From: Halichondria panicea
Lineage: Eukaryota; Porifera; Demospongiae; Suberitida; Halichondriidae
Direction of reading: 5' to 3'
Assembly (NCBI RefSeq): GCF_963675165.1
Contig: NC_087392.1
Location: 3,369,442 to 3,433,441 of the forward strand
DNA length: 64,000 nt
Within the stretch, counting starts at the first letter, position 1, and the number at the start of each line of letters is the position of its first letter. A program made the position numbers and the translations under genes. Below the pieces are notes generated by a model. It did not search any database and was not told the DNA's origin. It was given only the letters and a program-made list of their open reading frames with translations. This document shows, piece after piece, positions 24,410-35,582 of the stretch.

Positions 24410-24645
24410 TTCTAGCGAAAATAGAGTATTACTGCAAGTTTAGCTTTAGGTATGCTGAAGGCTTGGATTCATCAAATGTGCATACTGAATGGATAGCTTT
24501 TGTGACGTACTATGATGAGCATCATGTTTGGTCCTCCAGTCCAACTCAAGTATGGGCTCGCTCTACACATCCTCGTCAATGTTCATTCGGCTGCCAGAAA
24601 TTAAACATAGAGTCGCGTATTGTGAACATAGTGTTGAGGTACTAG
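24410..24645 (+). pseudogene. Conserved coding fragment upstream of the OTU-type relic
   Basis: Plus strand. EWIAFVTYYDEHHVWSSSPT continuing QVWARSTHP, then in a shifted frame MFIRLPEIKHRVAYCEHSVE. The blocks VWxSxPTxVWAR and RVAYC look like conserved coding sequence split by a one-base shift near 24575. It lies in the same orientation as the decayed gene at 25120-27637 and may be its upstream part, but the link cannot be shown from this window alone. Confidence 0.4.
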
Positions 24646-25421
24646 TTGCATCAATTTTGTCCAATTAAATTTTTATTGTATAATTATAGTAGTGATGATA
24701 ATTATGATCAGCCAAAAAACCATAAATTATTGGTAAATACTATAATTATGTATATTAGAAAGCCCTGGTATTATTATACGCTGGATCCTATGCACATGGG
24801 AGCATCCATGCCATTTGCCGTTGAATATCAATGAGGTGTGCGTTGCATGCCTATTACGTGTATGACTGCATGTATAATAATTATTATGACTGATCTTGAG
24901 TTAGTCAGGAGAATAATTATACGTCTATCAAAATAATTATAATTATAAAGAATTATAGTGACTGTGTCACTGTCTTATACAGCTTAATTAATTACTGTGG
25001 AGATCTAGAATACAGACTTTGTACACTTTTGTTATCCTATGTACTAGACTTGTTTCATGCGGTCCAACGGATAACGAGATAGGCACCATCTAACGCAACA
25101 ATGTCTAACGCAACAATGTATGAAACGTGTTTTTCGTTCTGATGGAGACAGTGAAGAGAAGCGATTGTGTGACACTCCTCTTCCTATTGTGATTCTTTCT
25201 AAACTTGATACTTTTACAATAAAATGGAAAGACAGTGCTGATGACAAAGGGATCAACTTATTCAAGCCCGATACTATTAATGCCTTGAAAAATATTAAGC
25301 GACATTTCCGCTGGTTGCCTTTCGGGAATACCTCCTGGAGGAGGGACAAATAGAAACGAGAGCATTCTTTAATAGAAGTTGTATTGGCATTCTGCTTGCT
25401 TACGCACTACTAACAATGATA

Positions 25422-25793
25422 TGTGACAGGCTCTGGGAAAAAGGCCATATTGGAGCAGACTTGAGATTTTAAATACCAGCAAAGAATTGCCTATGCATTG
25501 ATATGCTTAGTTTGCAATACCTCTTTTCATGCCTGAGTTATGCGCGTTAGAAACTCAAAGTTCTGAAATAGCGGTACCCACTTAAAGATTGCTAAATTGG
25601 GAAAAGACAAAGCGCTTCGGTGGAACGCGTTGGATTCAGAGCATCAGATTTTACAGAGAGGTAGTAGAAAGACTGTAGATAACTATAAGCCAAGAAAAAT
25701 TATTATGAGATTATACACTGTAGTCTATAAATCTGGCTATTGCTCAATACCAATAACTGCTCCAATATGGCCTTTTTCCCAGAGCCTGTCACA
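25422..25793. mobile_element. TA-flanked MITE with ~38-bp perfect inverted ends
   Basis: Starts TGTGACAGGCTCTGGGAAAA and ends with its exact reverse complement; the match continues for about 38 bases. TA flanks both ends (25420-25421, 25794-25795). Removing the element and one TA rejoins the host coding sequence in frame as TMI-FYSHN. 372 bases, no coding capacity. Confidence 0.92.
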
Positions 25794-26252
25794 TATTTTA
25801 TAGTCATAACAATTCCAAAAAATTTGCAGGAAAGCTTGTTGTTCAGCCTGTTCAGCCGGTTACATGTTCCTCTTAATAAAAATCAAACCAATTGGAATTA
25901 CACCTAAGCAGCGTGTCATGAACCAGGATCTTCAGAAAAGTGACCATTGGGAAATCGATAAATCTGACAGGATCGATAGCACTGAATACATGTGGTCATT
26001 AATAAAACCAATTTCCATACAGAAATTTCAGATTGGTATGACTTTATGAACCTAATCGAAATGTCAAAGTCCGTGAAGCACTTAAAGAACTCACGTCATT
26101 AGTTTTTGGCAGTGGCAGCGAATATAGACAGAGTGATATCCAAAGCAGGCTGAGTGAGTATGGGTTAAAGCGTGTTCTCATAAATAAAAGATGGAAACTG
26201 TTTTTTTCATTCTATAGCAATCGGCAGCCAGCCCATATATGTTACTCCGAAG

Positions 26253-27152
26253 CAGGGGCGTACACAGGGTGGTGCTTAGGGTGCTCCAGCACCCCCATCC
26301 AGGCTCTGGTGCTCCAGCACCCTATCCAGACTCAGAGAAGCTCAAGTAGATAGTTCAACCATCACTGGCTGGCTAGAAGGAAGCTACACTTACTGCAGCT
26401 ATCTACAGCTTAATAGTGATAGTTACAATAACTTTATACCAGTTAGATCTAGCTAGCTAGCCTAAAAAACTTACTTTTCTTCGATCGTTACTGGGATATC
26501 CATGGGAACTAATAAAGAGTGGGGAGGGGCTCAATAATAAGGCTAGGCAGCAGGAAGTGGTTTGCTGTATCAAACACTACAACATGCAGCACAACAAGGT
26601 TCTTGGATCCAGGTACATGAATGTATAGCATAATTATATGATTAAGCCTACATGTATGTACAATAAATTATAATAATAATAATCAATGTTTGCAATGTAA
26701 ACTACAAAGTCTCTTTTCCTCAACATCAAGGTACGTACTGGTGGTCATACTTTGTACGCTGCCTGTCACCTCCTGGTAAGCTGATCAATCTTTTAGTGGC
26801 CTGAAAAGAAAAGAATCAAGACTGTCGTCAGATCAAGCAAAGGAACAAATGTTTATCATCACTTAACTTCTACATTTACACAGAGACTAGACATGATTGC
26901 ATTGACATTTGACATACCTTAAGAAGAGTTGGCTAGAGTTTGACATCCCAGGCGAATTGAGCTTCTGGTCGTAAACATTCTTGACTTGCTGATGGCACTG
27001 TATATAAAATACTGTCAGTACTGTGGCTGTGCACCATCTAGAAAACAGTGGGCGTTGCCGACAAAAGGGGCGTGACCCCAGAAGTGGGCGTGGTCTAAAT
27101 TTTGCGGCGCGCAATGAGCACCCCCATTGACTGAATCCTAGGATCGCCCCTG
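26253..27152. mobile_element. CAGGGGCG-ended DNA element, 900 bp
   Basis: The left end is CAGGGGCGTACACAGGG and the right end CCTAGGATCGCCCCTG. CGAAG flanks both sides (26248-26252, 27153-27157). CAGGGGCG ends resemble hAT-type elements, though a 5-base rather than 8-base duplication is unusual. Removing the element plus one CGAAG rejoins the host frame as VTPK-DGAMEG. The interior is non-coding and itself contains GTGCTCCAGCACCC inverted words. Confidence 0.75.
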
Positions 27153-27461
27153 CGAAGGACGGTGCTATGGAAGGGACAATCATCTTAGTTTATGAACCCA
27201 TCGGATCTGGTCATTACGATGCAGCTCTCCCATACTTGCGACACACTCAGCCAGGTCAGCATGTCAAGTAATGTGTCAAAGTGTGTGAGTTTGCAGATCA
27301 ACAAATAAAATATTGGAAAAGTTTGCTCACATGGTGTACTCTATGCCACTTAATGGGTCGACCGTGTACAGGCTGTGAAAATCCAAATGGTGTGCAAGTA
27401 GGCAAGAGAATAAGACGTCCTCATTTGTCCCAAGTAGACATTCCAAGAAGCAAAAAGTTTG

Positions 27462-27475
27462 CTCTCTCTCTCTCT

Positions 27476-27558
<83 letters not shown>
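27462..27558. repeat. (CT)n(GA)n microsatellite inside coding sequence
   Basis: About seven CT units flip into about forty GA units at a CTCGAG junction. In the plus frame the run reads Leu-Ser then Arg-Glu repeats and keeps the frame open into GIWSGFES. Related copies of this gene family would be expected to carry only a short Glu/Arg segment here, so this is an expansion of a GAGAGAGGAG-like seed. Confidence 0.9.
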
Positions 27559-27563
<5 letters not shown>

Positions 27564-27623
27564 TTCTATCCACTGGTATCTGGTCAGGGTTTGAGTCCAT
27601 TGTATTGGACGAGATAAAAAGAC

Positions 27624-28861
27624 TACAGTTCATTTAGTCTAGAGAGTAGATTACCACAAATGTGTGAGTAGTTGTACTTAAATGTAAATATCTTTTGAAT
27701 GGAGCATTTCTAAGAAATGGTGTTGATACCCGTGTGTAGATGAATGACTGAACTACAACATATCCAAAAATGTTTCCATGGAAACATAAGATGGTGGGTT
27801 TGTGGTGATTAATAGAACAACAGCAAATTGTTATAGTGGGTAATCGGTTAGAGTAATAAAACAGTAATCTAGTACAGCTAAGGTCCTAGACTTCATCACA
27901 TAATTGTTCAATGGTTTAGGTATCCTGGCCATCCCTTTATGGGTGTTACAAATGTTCACAGTGTTTATAATTCATGATTTACTGGTTTTCAGGTACACTT
28001 TTGGTTAGAGTAATAACTTTTTTTAAATTAATAGCTTAGCTTTAAACTTTCTGTAGTAAGTTTACAGATAAATAAGCTACATTTTGATACCAAGAACATC
28101 CTATATGCTTATTCCACATTGCTGAGATAACACTGAAAAGCTACATAATTTACTATTTTCTACTGTTTTGATGACATCAGCAGCTGCAAACCACAAACCA
28201 ATGACGCTTTAATAAACCACAAACGTAATTAAGAGTGGGCGCACAGTTATTGTACGCCCACTTACGTGGTTAATTACAGTGTCATCGATTTGTGGTTAGC
28301 AGCTTGTGATGTCATCAAAACGGTAGAAAATAGTAGAATATGTAGTTTTTCAGTGATATCTCAACAATGGAATAAGCATAGAGGATGTTCTTGGTATCAA
28401 AATGTAGCCCATTTATTTGTAAACTTACCAGATAACTTTTAAAGCTAAACTATAAAATTTTCAGAAGATATTACTCTAACCAAAAGTGTACCTAAAAACT
28501 GGTAAATCATGAATTATAAACACTGTGAACATTTGTAAGACCCATAAAGGGATGGCCAGGATACTTAAACCATTAAACAATTGTGTGATAAAAGCCTAAG
28601 ACCTTAGCTGTTTAAGGTTAGTGTTTTATTACTCTAACCGATTACCCACTATAACAATTTGCTGCTGTTCTATTAATCACCACAAACCCACCACCTTATG
28701 TTTCCATGGAAACATTTTTGGATATGTTGTAGTTCAGTCATTCATCTACACACCGGTATCAACACCATTTCTTAGAAATGCTCCAATCAAAAGATATTTA
28801 CATTTAATTACAACTACTCACACATTTGTGGTAATCTACTCTCTAGACTAAACGAACTGTA
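27624..28861. repeat. 1.24-kb near-perfect palindrome (fold-back element)
   Basis: The left arm from TACAGTTCATTTAGTCTAGA (27624) is matched by the reverse complement of the right arm ending CTAGACTAAACGAACTGTA at 28861, for about 600 bases per arm with few differences. The centre, near 28240, is GTGGGCGCACAGTTATTGTA followed by CGCCCAC. There are no separate terminal repeats and no coding frame. Transcription would give a very long hairpin. Confidence 0.95.
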
Positions 28862-29480
28862 TATTGTTAGCACATACAATGACATTGTCTACTACTCTAT
28901 GTCTACATTCTGTGCAATACCCCTGAAAAACGATACTGTATTCAGGCAGAAGACAAGCAACCAAATTCATTCTCGAATTAACTTTGCTAAAAATATTATT
29001 ATGATACCTACAGTCACCAAAACCAACTGTTCCACTGCCGCCACCGCTTAAGTTATCACCACCCCAGCAGTTACTGCTCAAGTTATCCCCCGTGCAGTCA
29101 CCGCTCAAGTTATCACCACCCCAGGAGTTACTGCTCAAGTTATCCCCCGTGCAGTGTTATCACCACCACCCCAGCAGTTACTGCTCAAGTTATCCCCCGT
29201 GCAGTCACCGCTAAAGTTATCACCACCACCCCAGCAGTTACTGCTCAAGTTATCCTCCGTGCAGTCACCGCTCAAGTTATCACCACCACCCCAGCAGTTA
29301 CCGCTCAAGTTATCCCTCGTGTAGTAACCGCTCAAGTTATCACCACCACCCCGGCAGTCACCGCTCAAGTTATCCCCTCAAGTTATCATCACCCCAGCAG
29401 TCACCGCTCAAGTTATCACCACCACCCCAGCAGTCACCACTCAAGTTATCACCACCACGTCACCGCTCAAGTTATCACCA
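28848..29480 (-). pseudogene. Repeat-bearing coding fragment with Cys-rich tail
   Basis: On the minus strand, tandem units reading DNLSGNCWGGGDNLSGDCTE run into GTVGFGDCRYHNNIFSKVN, then NLVACLLPEYSIVFQGYC, TECRHRVVDNVIVCANN and a stop inside the right arm of the palindrome. The tail with CxxC spacing looks like a conserved, possibly zinc-binding segment. Upstream repeats are polymorphic in length and two frames meet near 29135, so the gene is probably broken. The glycine/asparagine-rich repeats look like expansion of an originally short linker. Function unknown. Confidence 0.4.
29035..29480. repeat. Minisatellite, ~60-bp unit
   Basis: Repeats of CAAGTTATCACCACCACCCC, CAGCAGTTACTGCTCAAG and TTATCCCCCGTGCAGTCACC in alternating order, about seven imperfect units. 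Unit length is close to 60, a multiple of three, which keeps the minus-strand frame mostly open. Confidence 0.9.
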
Positions 29481-29913
29481 CCAGCAGTGCCGGTCCCAGG
29501 AGGTGAAGCGTCTCTACTTGACAGCCTCCACTGTGGAAGTATTTCAAAATCAAGGAAAAACGACTGAAAGAATATTACTTTTCATTATTACTCAAGCTGT
29601 TTGATTTGATTTATCGCATGATAATAATGTTCATTGCTGTATACTTAATATCATGTTGTTGAAATGCTGGTGAATACATGCATGCGACTACGTAAATGAA
29701 TATCTGGAGCTATAATTATATTTTGTTCAGCCATAAAATACGTACTGATTGAACAGTACAATCTTGACTATAAGGGGTGCTAGATCTTTCATTGATACAT
29801 GCATGTTCATATAATTAAACTATATATAGGACTCGTGTGCTTCATACAAAGAAAATACATGGCAAATAAAAGTAAGATTCATGATACATAAGATTCATGA
29901 TACAATCTCAATA

Positions 29914-31284
29914 TGTGATAGTACTTAGGAAAAGGGCCCTTAACGCGGGCATTTTCGAATCAGTTTTTATTGTTGAATCGGATAGCGCGTCCTTTAAGCT
30001 TCAAAATGATACCAAGATCGACCTCCTAGCTACTTTCTTTCCAGAGATATGTTCGAGGGAACGCTACGAAGGACGCTCAAACGTCATGAATAATTGAAGT
30101 TCAATTATTGCCTTCCGGGCACTTCCGGGCACTTCCGTATACTCATAAAGCAGATGTTCTGGAGAAGACAAGTTAGTTAGATGAAGGCTAGGCGTTCTAG
30201 GACTCTCTAGCTAGCTAGTATAGCTATGTAGCTGGTTGCTTGGCACCTAGGAAGGATCTTCGAAGAAATAAAGAGACAAAGACTCCCGTCGCTCGAATGG
30301 TAAGCTCTCATGTCTTGTTATAAGCTTGTACTTATTATCTGTGTAATGTATCAGTCTTATAAAAGATCCTCACTTGTATGGAGCCTACAGAAGTCCTTCA
30401 TACAACTTAAAGGAAGCTTAGTATTCGTCCGTATCTATCTAAGGCTTGATCCAACTTATTAGTAGCCTTATAAGAAGCTTTCCTCCTTTAATTTAGTACT
30501 GGTACCATTGTAGTAACAGGCCTGATGGGATGGGTGATCACATCATGGAGGGCCCAGGAAACTGCGTGGAATTGTCGTCATTTATATTGATGGTTCCCCT
30601 AGGTGGTGGTAAGTGTCGGAGGCCTGAGAAACGCTAGTCAATTGGCTAGAATGTAAGTGACATTGATATTGTGTCTATCTTAACATACTACTATTACTTA
30701 TCTGTAGGTTGTTATGGAGTGTTTATGAGGACAAGTGGCACGGGATATGTACATCTAAAGAAACAAGAGTGGATCTACGCCAAGCTAGCTAGCTAGATAG
30801 CTGCTCTTTCTAATCTATATCTATTTCTGTTGCTAAATTATGTTTGTTAAGAAGTGGAGCTATAATATACCTGGCTCCTCTTGATGATTGTAAGTACTGG
30901 GCTGATGAAATAGTCCTGTACAAGTTGTCATCTTTTATTTGTTAAAAATAATTAACAATAATAGGGAAATTCCCAGGGAATTTCCACGGTAAATTTGATT
31001 GTAAAAAATGGTTCAACGTCCGCGTTTGACCTGTTTAAAGCTTCGTAGAGACCCAAAGATACGATAACCATGAATGCATCTGGTAAAAGGGGTGATGGTT
31101 TAGCTGCATGGAATTGCATGAAGTGTAAAATCTAGACCTATAATTACGATTGATAAAGCATGCATGGTACCAAAATAGTTGACCACACATGAATTTCAAA
31201 AGTCTTTCTAAGTAGTCAAACTTAACAATAAAATAAAATATTGCCACCCACGCGATAAGGGTCGTTTTCCTAGGCCCTGTCACA
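29914..31284. mobile_element. TGTGACAG-ended element, copy A (1.37 kb)
   Basis: The left end TGTGATAGTACTTAGGAAAA and the right end TTTTCCTAGGCCCTGTCACA are degenerate inverted repeats of the same type as the MITEs at 14113 and 25422. The 5' portion (CTTAACGCGGGCATTTTCGA, CCAAGATCGACCTCCTAGC) is shared with copies B (39829-40671, inverted) and C (41607-41853). No transposase frame seen. Confidence 0.65.
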
Positions 31285-32073
31285 ATTATTATGAGGCCAA
31301 CTCTACCTTGAGTAGGGTATGGATATTATGTTTCGACATGCACGTCCATGCAATGATATAATTATAATAGATGTGATCAAATCTGAATTAATTAATGCAG
31401 GCTGGGCAGATATAGCCATTGCAGCATCCCAACACAACAAAAAACAAAGCTAAGCTACAAGGGAGAGAAATTTCAATGCCATGCCAAGAGATCATGTGAT
31501 CTCACGTACTTTCGAAGTCCATAGTTAACACTGAAGGAAACATTGAAATAATGGACGCAAAATCCCTAGACTTATAACCTCTGATGTTAATAAGACGACA
31601 ATACAGCCTCTCCAAACTGCACTATTCTACAGACTGGATGGGTAGTACAACAGGAAAAAAGATTGACAATATCCAAGATGATAGCCTGTTCACCAACTAG
31701 ATAGTTGGCCTCACCCATTAAAACCATTAAAACCAGCAAAGACGTGAAAATCAAAGACAAGCTACATTTATTTTGTGGTGACAACATGCCCAATGCAGGG
31801 CTATCATGCTGAGATTCCTAGACTGCACCCCTTCCTAGCTAGTTCGGAATTTGCCATACTAGTTGACCATTTTTTTTAGTGAACATTTTCAGCTGCTTTA
31901 GTCAATTGCCACGCCCCTGTGAGCACGCCCCTGTGTTGCTGGCATCACATGAGTTGGATGTAGATTTGTGATGTAAATAAGATAATAAAATTAATTGTCT
32001 ACAAGATCATTGTATTATTATATTAGGGAAGGAAGTACTCTTGTGATCGTGGTCAGATGGTCATGATGTATTA
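31285..32073. other. Intergenic, flank of the large transposon
   Basis: No gene supported. Positions 32022-32058 (TTAGGGAAGGAAGTAC, then CTCTTGTGATCGTGGTCAGA) repeat a sequence that lies beyond the far end of the transposon at 35995-36070. Confidence 0.45.
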
Positions 32074-32264
32074 TTAGGCCACTCCAAGTGACACTCTGGT
32101 TTCTGGTCCTGAAGTTTCTCTAATTGCAAGCGGGCGGGCGGATATCCTCATTATCCTCATTATTCTCAACTCTATCAAAAACATTATTTTTATGAATCTC
32201 ATTATACAATAACCACAAAAATGTCTCATGAATAAAATTATAATTACACTGAAAACATATAAAA

Positions 32265-35200
32265 TTACTTTCTGATTATTGGTTTGTCTTTGCACAAACA
32301 ACACTGAGGGTACTGGTCTGCTGGCACATCGTCCACATTTTGGGCACAGTATATACAAATAGGAGTATACTTGGCTGTATAGTACAGTTTTTCGATTGGC
32401 TCTTCACAATGTATTTGTCTTGTATACACATCATTTAGGCGACCAGGCAGATGAAGGTCTTGTATTGGTGCTCCGCATGTAAATGCCAGGTCTTCTACAG
32501 CATCATTAAGATCGACTTTTTCTTGACGTGTTAGCTTACACCGACTGTAAAGCAGCCTCCACATTGAACATTCTTCACATTGCAACATCATATCAACGTT
32601 CTTAACGTGTTGAATGCTGGCTGAAAAAGGCAGTGTCTTCTTTACTTTTTGAAGAGAGGGTCTGAAGCTACCATCAGTGGGTGTACCAAGTAACTCCTCA
32701 AATGACTTGTAGTGGCCGTCTTCAGTTGGAACAGGGTCAGGTAGTACACTGAGACTATTGAACACTTGCTTAGGAAGCCTTGGAGGTCGACAAATAGTAC
32801 AGCTATCGGAACCACATTTCTTTATTTGAAAGGAGTAATGTCTTCGAGTACAGCAATGCTGTAGAAAAGCGTTCAGGTCTTTCTTTCCAGGTAGCTTTTT
32901 GGTTGTTATGGACTCTTCTCTGTTGAGGGTTGAATCCACACGTATAGCTTCATTCCAGAGAGTGTCAGTATCAATTTCAGAAGCAGGAAAAAATGGAGTA
33001 AAGGTCTTGTCTTTCAGTTTCAGTCTGCGTAGCACTTGAACAAGAAGCGACTTTACATGAGACAAGCTGTCTATAGCAGCTGACTTAAAGTTTGGGTCTT
33101 TCTTGGCAGTTTCCCGCAAAGAAGTGAGACTATTGCATTTGGCAGCTTCCTTCTCAAATTCATCGTCTCCTTTCTCTCGCATAAGCCCAACACATTGCAG
33201 TCCTAAGTTCAGAGTTGACATGACCCTCTCCACAGGATTTCGCCATGAGTGCGATGGAGCAGTTCTCACAGCACAAAGGAAATCCAAATCGAGACTTAGA
33301 AATAAGCATATTAAAGAAAGCTGAACGGAGACATACGTTATTCGATGGTCTGGTCCGCCATCGCTGTACACAAACAAAACTGGTTTCTGGTACTCTTCTT
33401 TGCTCTTTAGAATGGAAGACAATTCAGTAGCATGTCGTATCGGTGAAGAGCTTTCAAACGCTGCATCTTTGAAGCCAACTGCAACTTGGCCACGATACCA
33501 CGAGTCTTCAATGGTCTCTGGTATGTCAATAAGGAGCACTACAGATGACTACAGATGGGATAATAGAGAACTTGGTGAAATCATGGTCTCCAACTTCGAA
33601 TGTTGTGCCAGAACGAACTATAACACGTCTACCTCTTTCTGCGGCAGCAACAGGAAATCCTGGTTCGCCAACCTTCAGCCTGTGTTTATCGTCAATCGAT
33701 ATCATATTGCAGTATTCCAACAGCTGGACAGCATACTCTCGCATGTATCGATACAGAGCAGCAGCATAGTGTTCATCGGCATGAGTCTTTCGAAATTGCC
33801 TTTTTTGAACCATATATCGGATGTTTAGCCTTCCAGTGTATTGCATTGCAACTTTAGCTGCCTTTGTCTTAGGCCAGAACTGGAGCCTTAGCCATTCCTC
33901 AGAGGGGATCATCGTACCTACATTGAGAGCATACAAATATAAACTGGGTAGTTAAAATTAATATCAGCATACATGTATAATTATTACTAATTGCATTAAA
34001 AATTGTATTAAAACTCACCTGGTGGGCATTTGCTGGTGACTTGATCACGTAGATCTCTAACAGATATAGCTTTAGCCATGTGGGTTACGTCACCATGTCT
34101 TCGGTCATCAACCGCCACACCGATATCTTCGTTGATATAATCGTACTTGGTCTTTGTTTCCTGCGACTTCACTTCTCGTAAATCAACAACAGTGTGAGGG
34201 TCTTCTGGTTCCATCAAAATGATTGAACGTACACGCTCATCAATAATTGCTTCTGGTGTGTCATGAGAAGCGGCACAGTCTGCAGTCAATTCCCGGTAGA
34301 GAAAGCGCAAAGCAGCTGGTTTCACTTTGGATGAAATCCGACCAAACTTGGCAAATACTTCACGGCGCATAGCACGAGTATGGTATTGCGGAAGAATAAG
34401 CTTAATGGCCTCAATAGTTGTAACACTCTCTTCAAAAGTTGATTCAATAGACTTAGCAGTTGGTAGCTTCCATACAAAGTGCAAATTGCCTATATTGTTT
34501 CCCGATGAGTGTGTCAAAAACATGATCGGATATGGAAGCCCATTTCTCTCAAGGACTTTTACGTAGTCGTAACGTTCTCTTGCGGTTTCAGGAACGAATT
34601 CACAGAGAGACAAAAATTCGTACTCCAATTTCTCTTGCAAACACAAACACAACCATTCTAATCTTTTATCACAGGGAAATAGTCCAGTTGATGCTTTAAC
34701 AAACTTCACAGACATAGAATCTGAAATATGTCGTACAGGCAATGGCGATTTGTGCAACGTGCTCATCTTCTTTCGTTGTGAGGAGAGGTAGTCAGAATAA
34801 GATGCAATGCTTCTGGCTAACGATTCAGTGTTCATATGCAGAGACTTCAATCGCTCAGATGACCAAAAGGATTTTTGCAAGTTGTGAAACAACGTGGATG
34901 CCAGGGTCTCAAGGGTGATGCCAGAAAGACTTGAGATACTTCTCTTTCTGTGTTTCGAAACTTCAGGAGTATTGTAGCTTCAGGAGTATTGTAGCCATTG
35001 AAACGAGTAAATAGGCTAGGAATTGTACAAGATTGCTTCTCCAAGGCAGAATGGTGACCATCTAAATACCACAGGCAATCAACAATAGCAACCATAAATC
35101 TGTGTCCACCCGACTGGATTTCAGAGCCAGGAAAAGCAACATCCTCATCCTAAAAGAGCTTCAAAACATCATTATAAAGCTTATCTTTGTTGGTGCGCTC

Positions 35201-35582
35201 TGGGACACTAGGAGGTAGCCCAGGCTGAGAGAGCAACTGGGAACTACGCATCATCATATATAGCGAAAGCATCTGTTGTATGAGTAGCAGGCAGAGATCG
35301 TTCTAGTACACTGACATGATACTTCAGGAAGGGACCAAAAACAGCAGCAGCTCTTTCCAGTACCAGTGATAGTTCGATTCTATCCAAAGAATCTTTTCCT
35401 TTTCCAAGAAATGCTGAATCTATTTGAAGCTCCTGGGGTGAATCTGCAATTTCTTTAAAAACTCTTTGTTCAAAGTATTGTTCAACGCTTATACCTGGTT
35501 CATCGATTGAAATAATTCTCCAAGGAAGTAAAGTTTTGTTTACCGACCGATTGTACACACAACAATTTATCATGGCAGACAT
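32265..35582 (-). pseudogene. Transposase of the TTA/GGCCACTCC element, ~1060 aa, frameshifted
   Basis: Minus strand, start MSAMINCCVYNRSVNK at 35582. A one-base shift near 35245, an in-frame stop near 35145 (LKLF*DEDVAF), a 17-base tandem duplication (34961-34994) and a 10-base tandem duplication (33538-33557) interrupt an otherwise continuous protein; taking out one copy of each duplication gives YNTPEVSKHRKR and IIPSVVLLIDIPET. A 101-base intron (33918-34018, GTGAGT...TGTAG) joins KCPPG to TMIPSEEW. The C-terminal half carries SIDDKHRLKVGEPG, FVYSDGGPDHRITYVSVQL and SWRNPVERVMS, plausible D, D and E catalytic residues of an RNase H-like fold. Cysteine clusters follow (CGSDSCTICRPP, CEECSMWRLLYSRC, CIYCAQN, CCLCKD), probably zinc-binding, to a stop at 32265. 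Confidence 0.85.
33918..34018 (-). other. Intron in the transposase gene
   Basis: Donor G|GTGAGT reads on the minus strand at 34019/34018; acceptor TGTAG|GTACGATG ends at 33918. Joining restores a phase-correct CCA-GGT-ACG codon series (PGT). Length 101 bases. Confidence 0.8.

Larger units (their letters stand above)
25120..27637 (+). pseudogene. Decayed OTU protease / CXC-domain gene with two nested insertions
   Basis: Coding pieces in order on the plus strand: a segment ending GIPPGGGTNRNE (about 25332-25366); FFNRSCIGILLAYALLTMI; after the insertion at 25422-25793, SHNNSKKFAGKLVVQPVQPV; then VREALKELTSLVFGSGSEYR and QSDIQSRLSEYGLKRV. One frame over comes DGNCFFHSIA, the catalytic-cysteine motif of OTU cysteine proteases. 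After the insertion at 26253-27152 comes DGAMEGTIILVYEPIGSGHY with the likely catalytic histidine, a decayed cysteine-rich stretch (CTLCHLMGRPCTGCENPNG), QVDIPRSKKFAL, a GA microsatellite read as Arg-Glu repeats, and GIWSGFESIVLDEI before a stop at 27637. Several frame breaks and an internal OTU deletion make it non-functional. Confidence 0.7.

Noticed and set aside
27281..27637. Arg-Glu repeat protein as a stand-alone gene
   Set aside because: The frame is the 3' part of the OTU/CXC relic with a GA expansion. The upstream methionine is not a credible start.
33103..34566. Plus-strand frames of 60-142 codons opposite the transposase
   Set aside because: Antisense shadows of a well-supported minus-strand protein.
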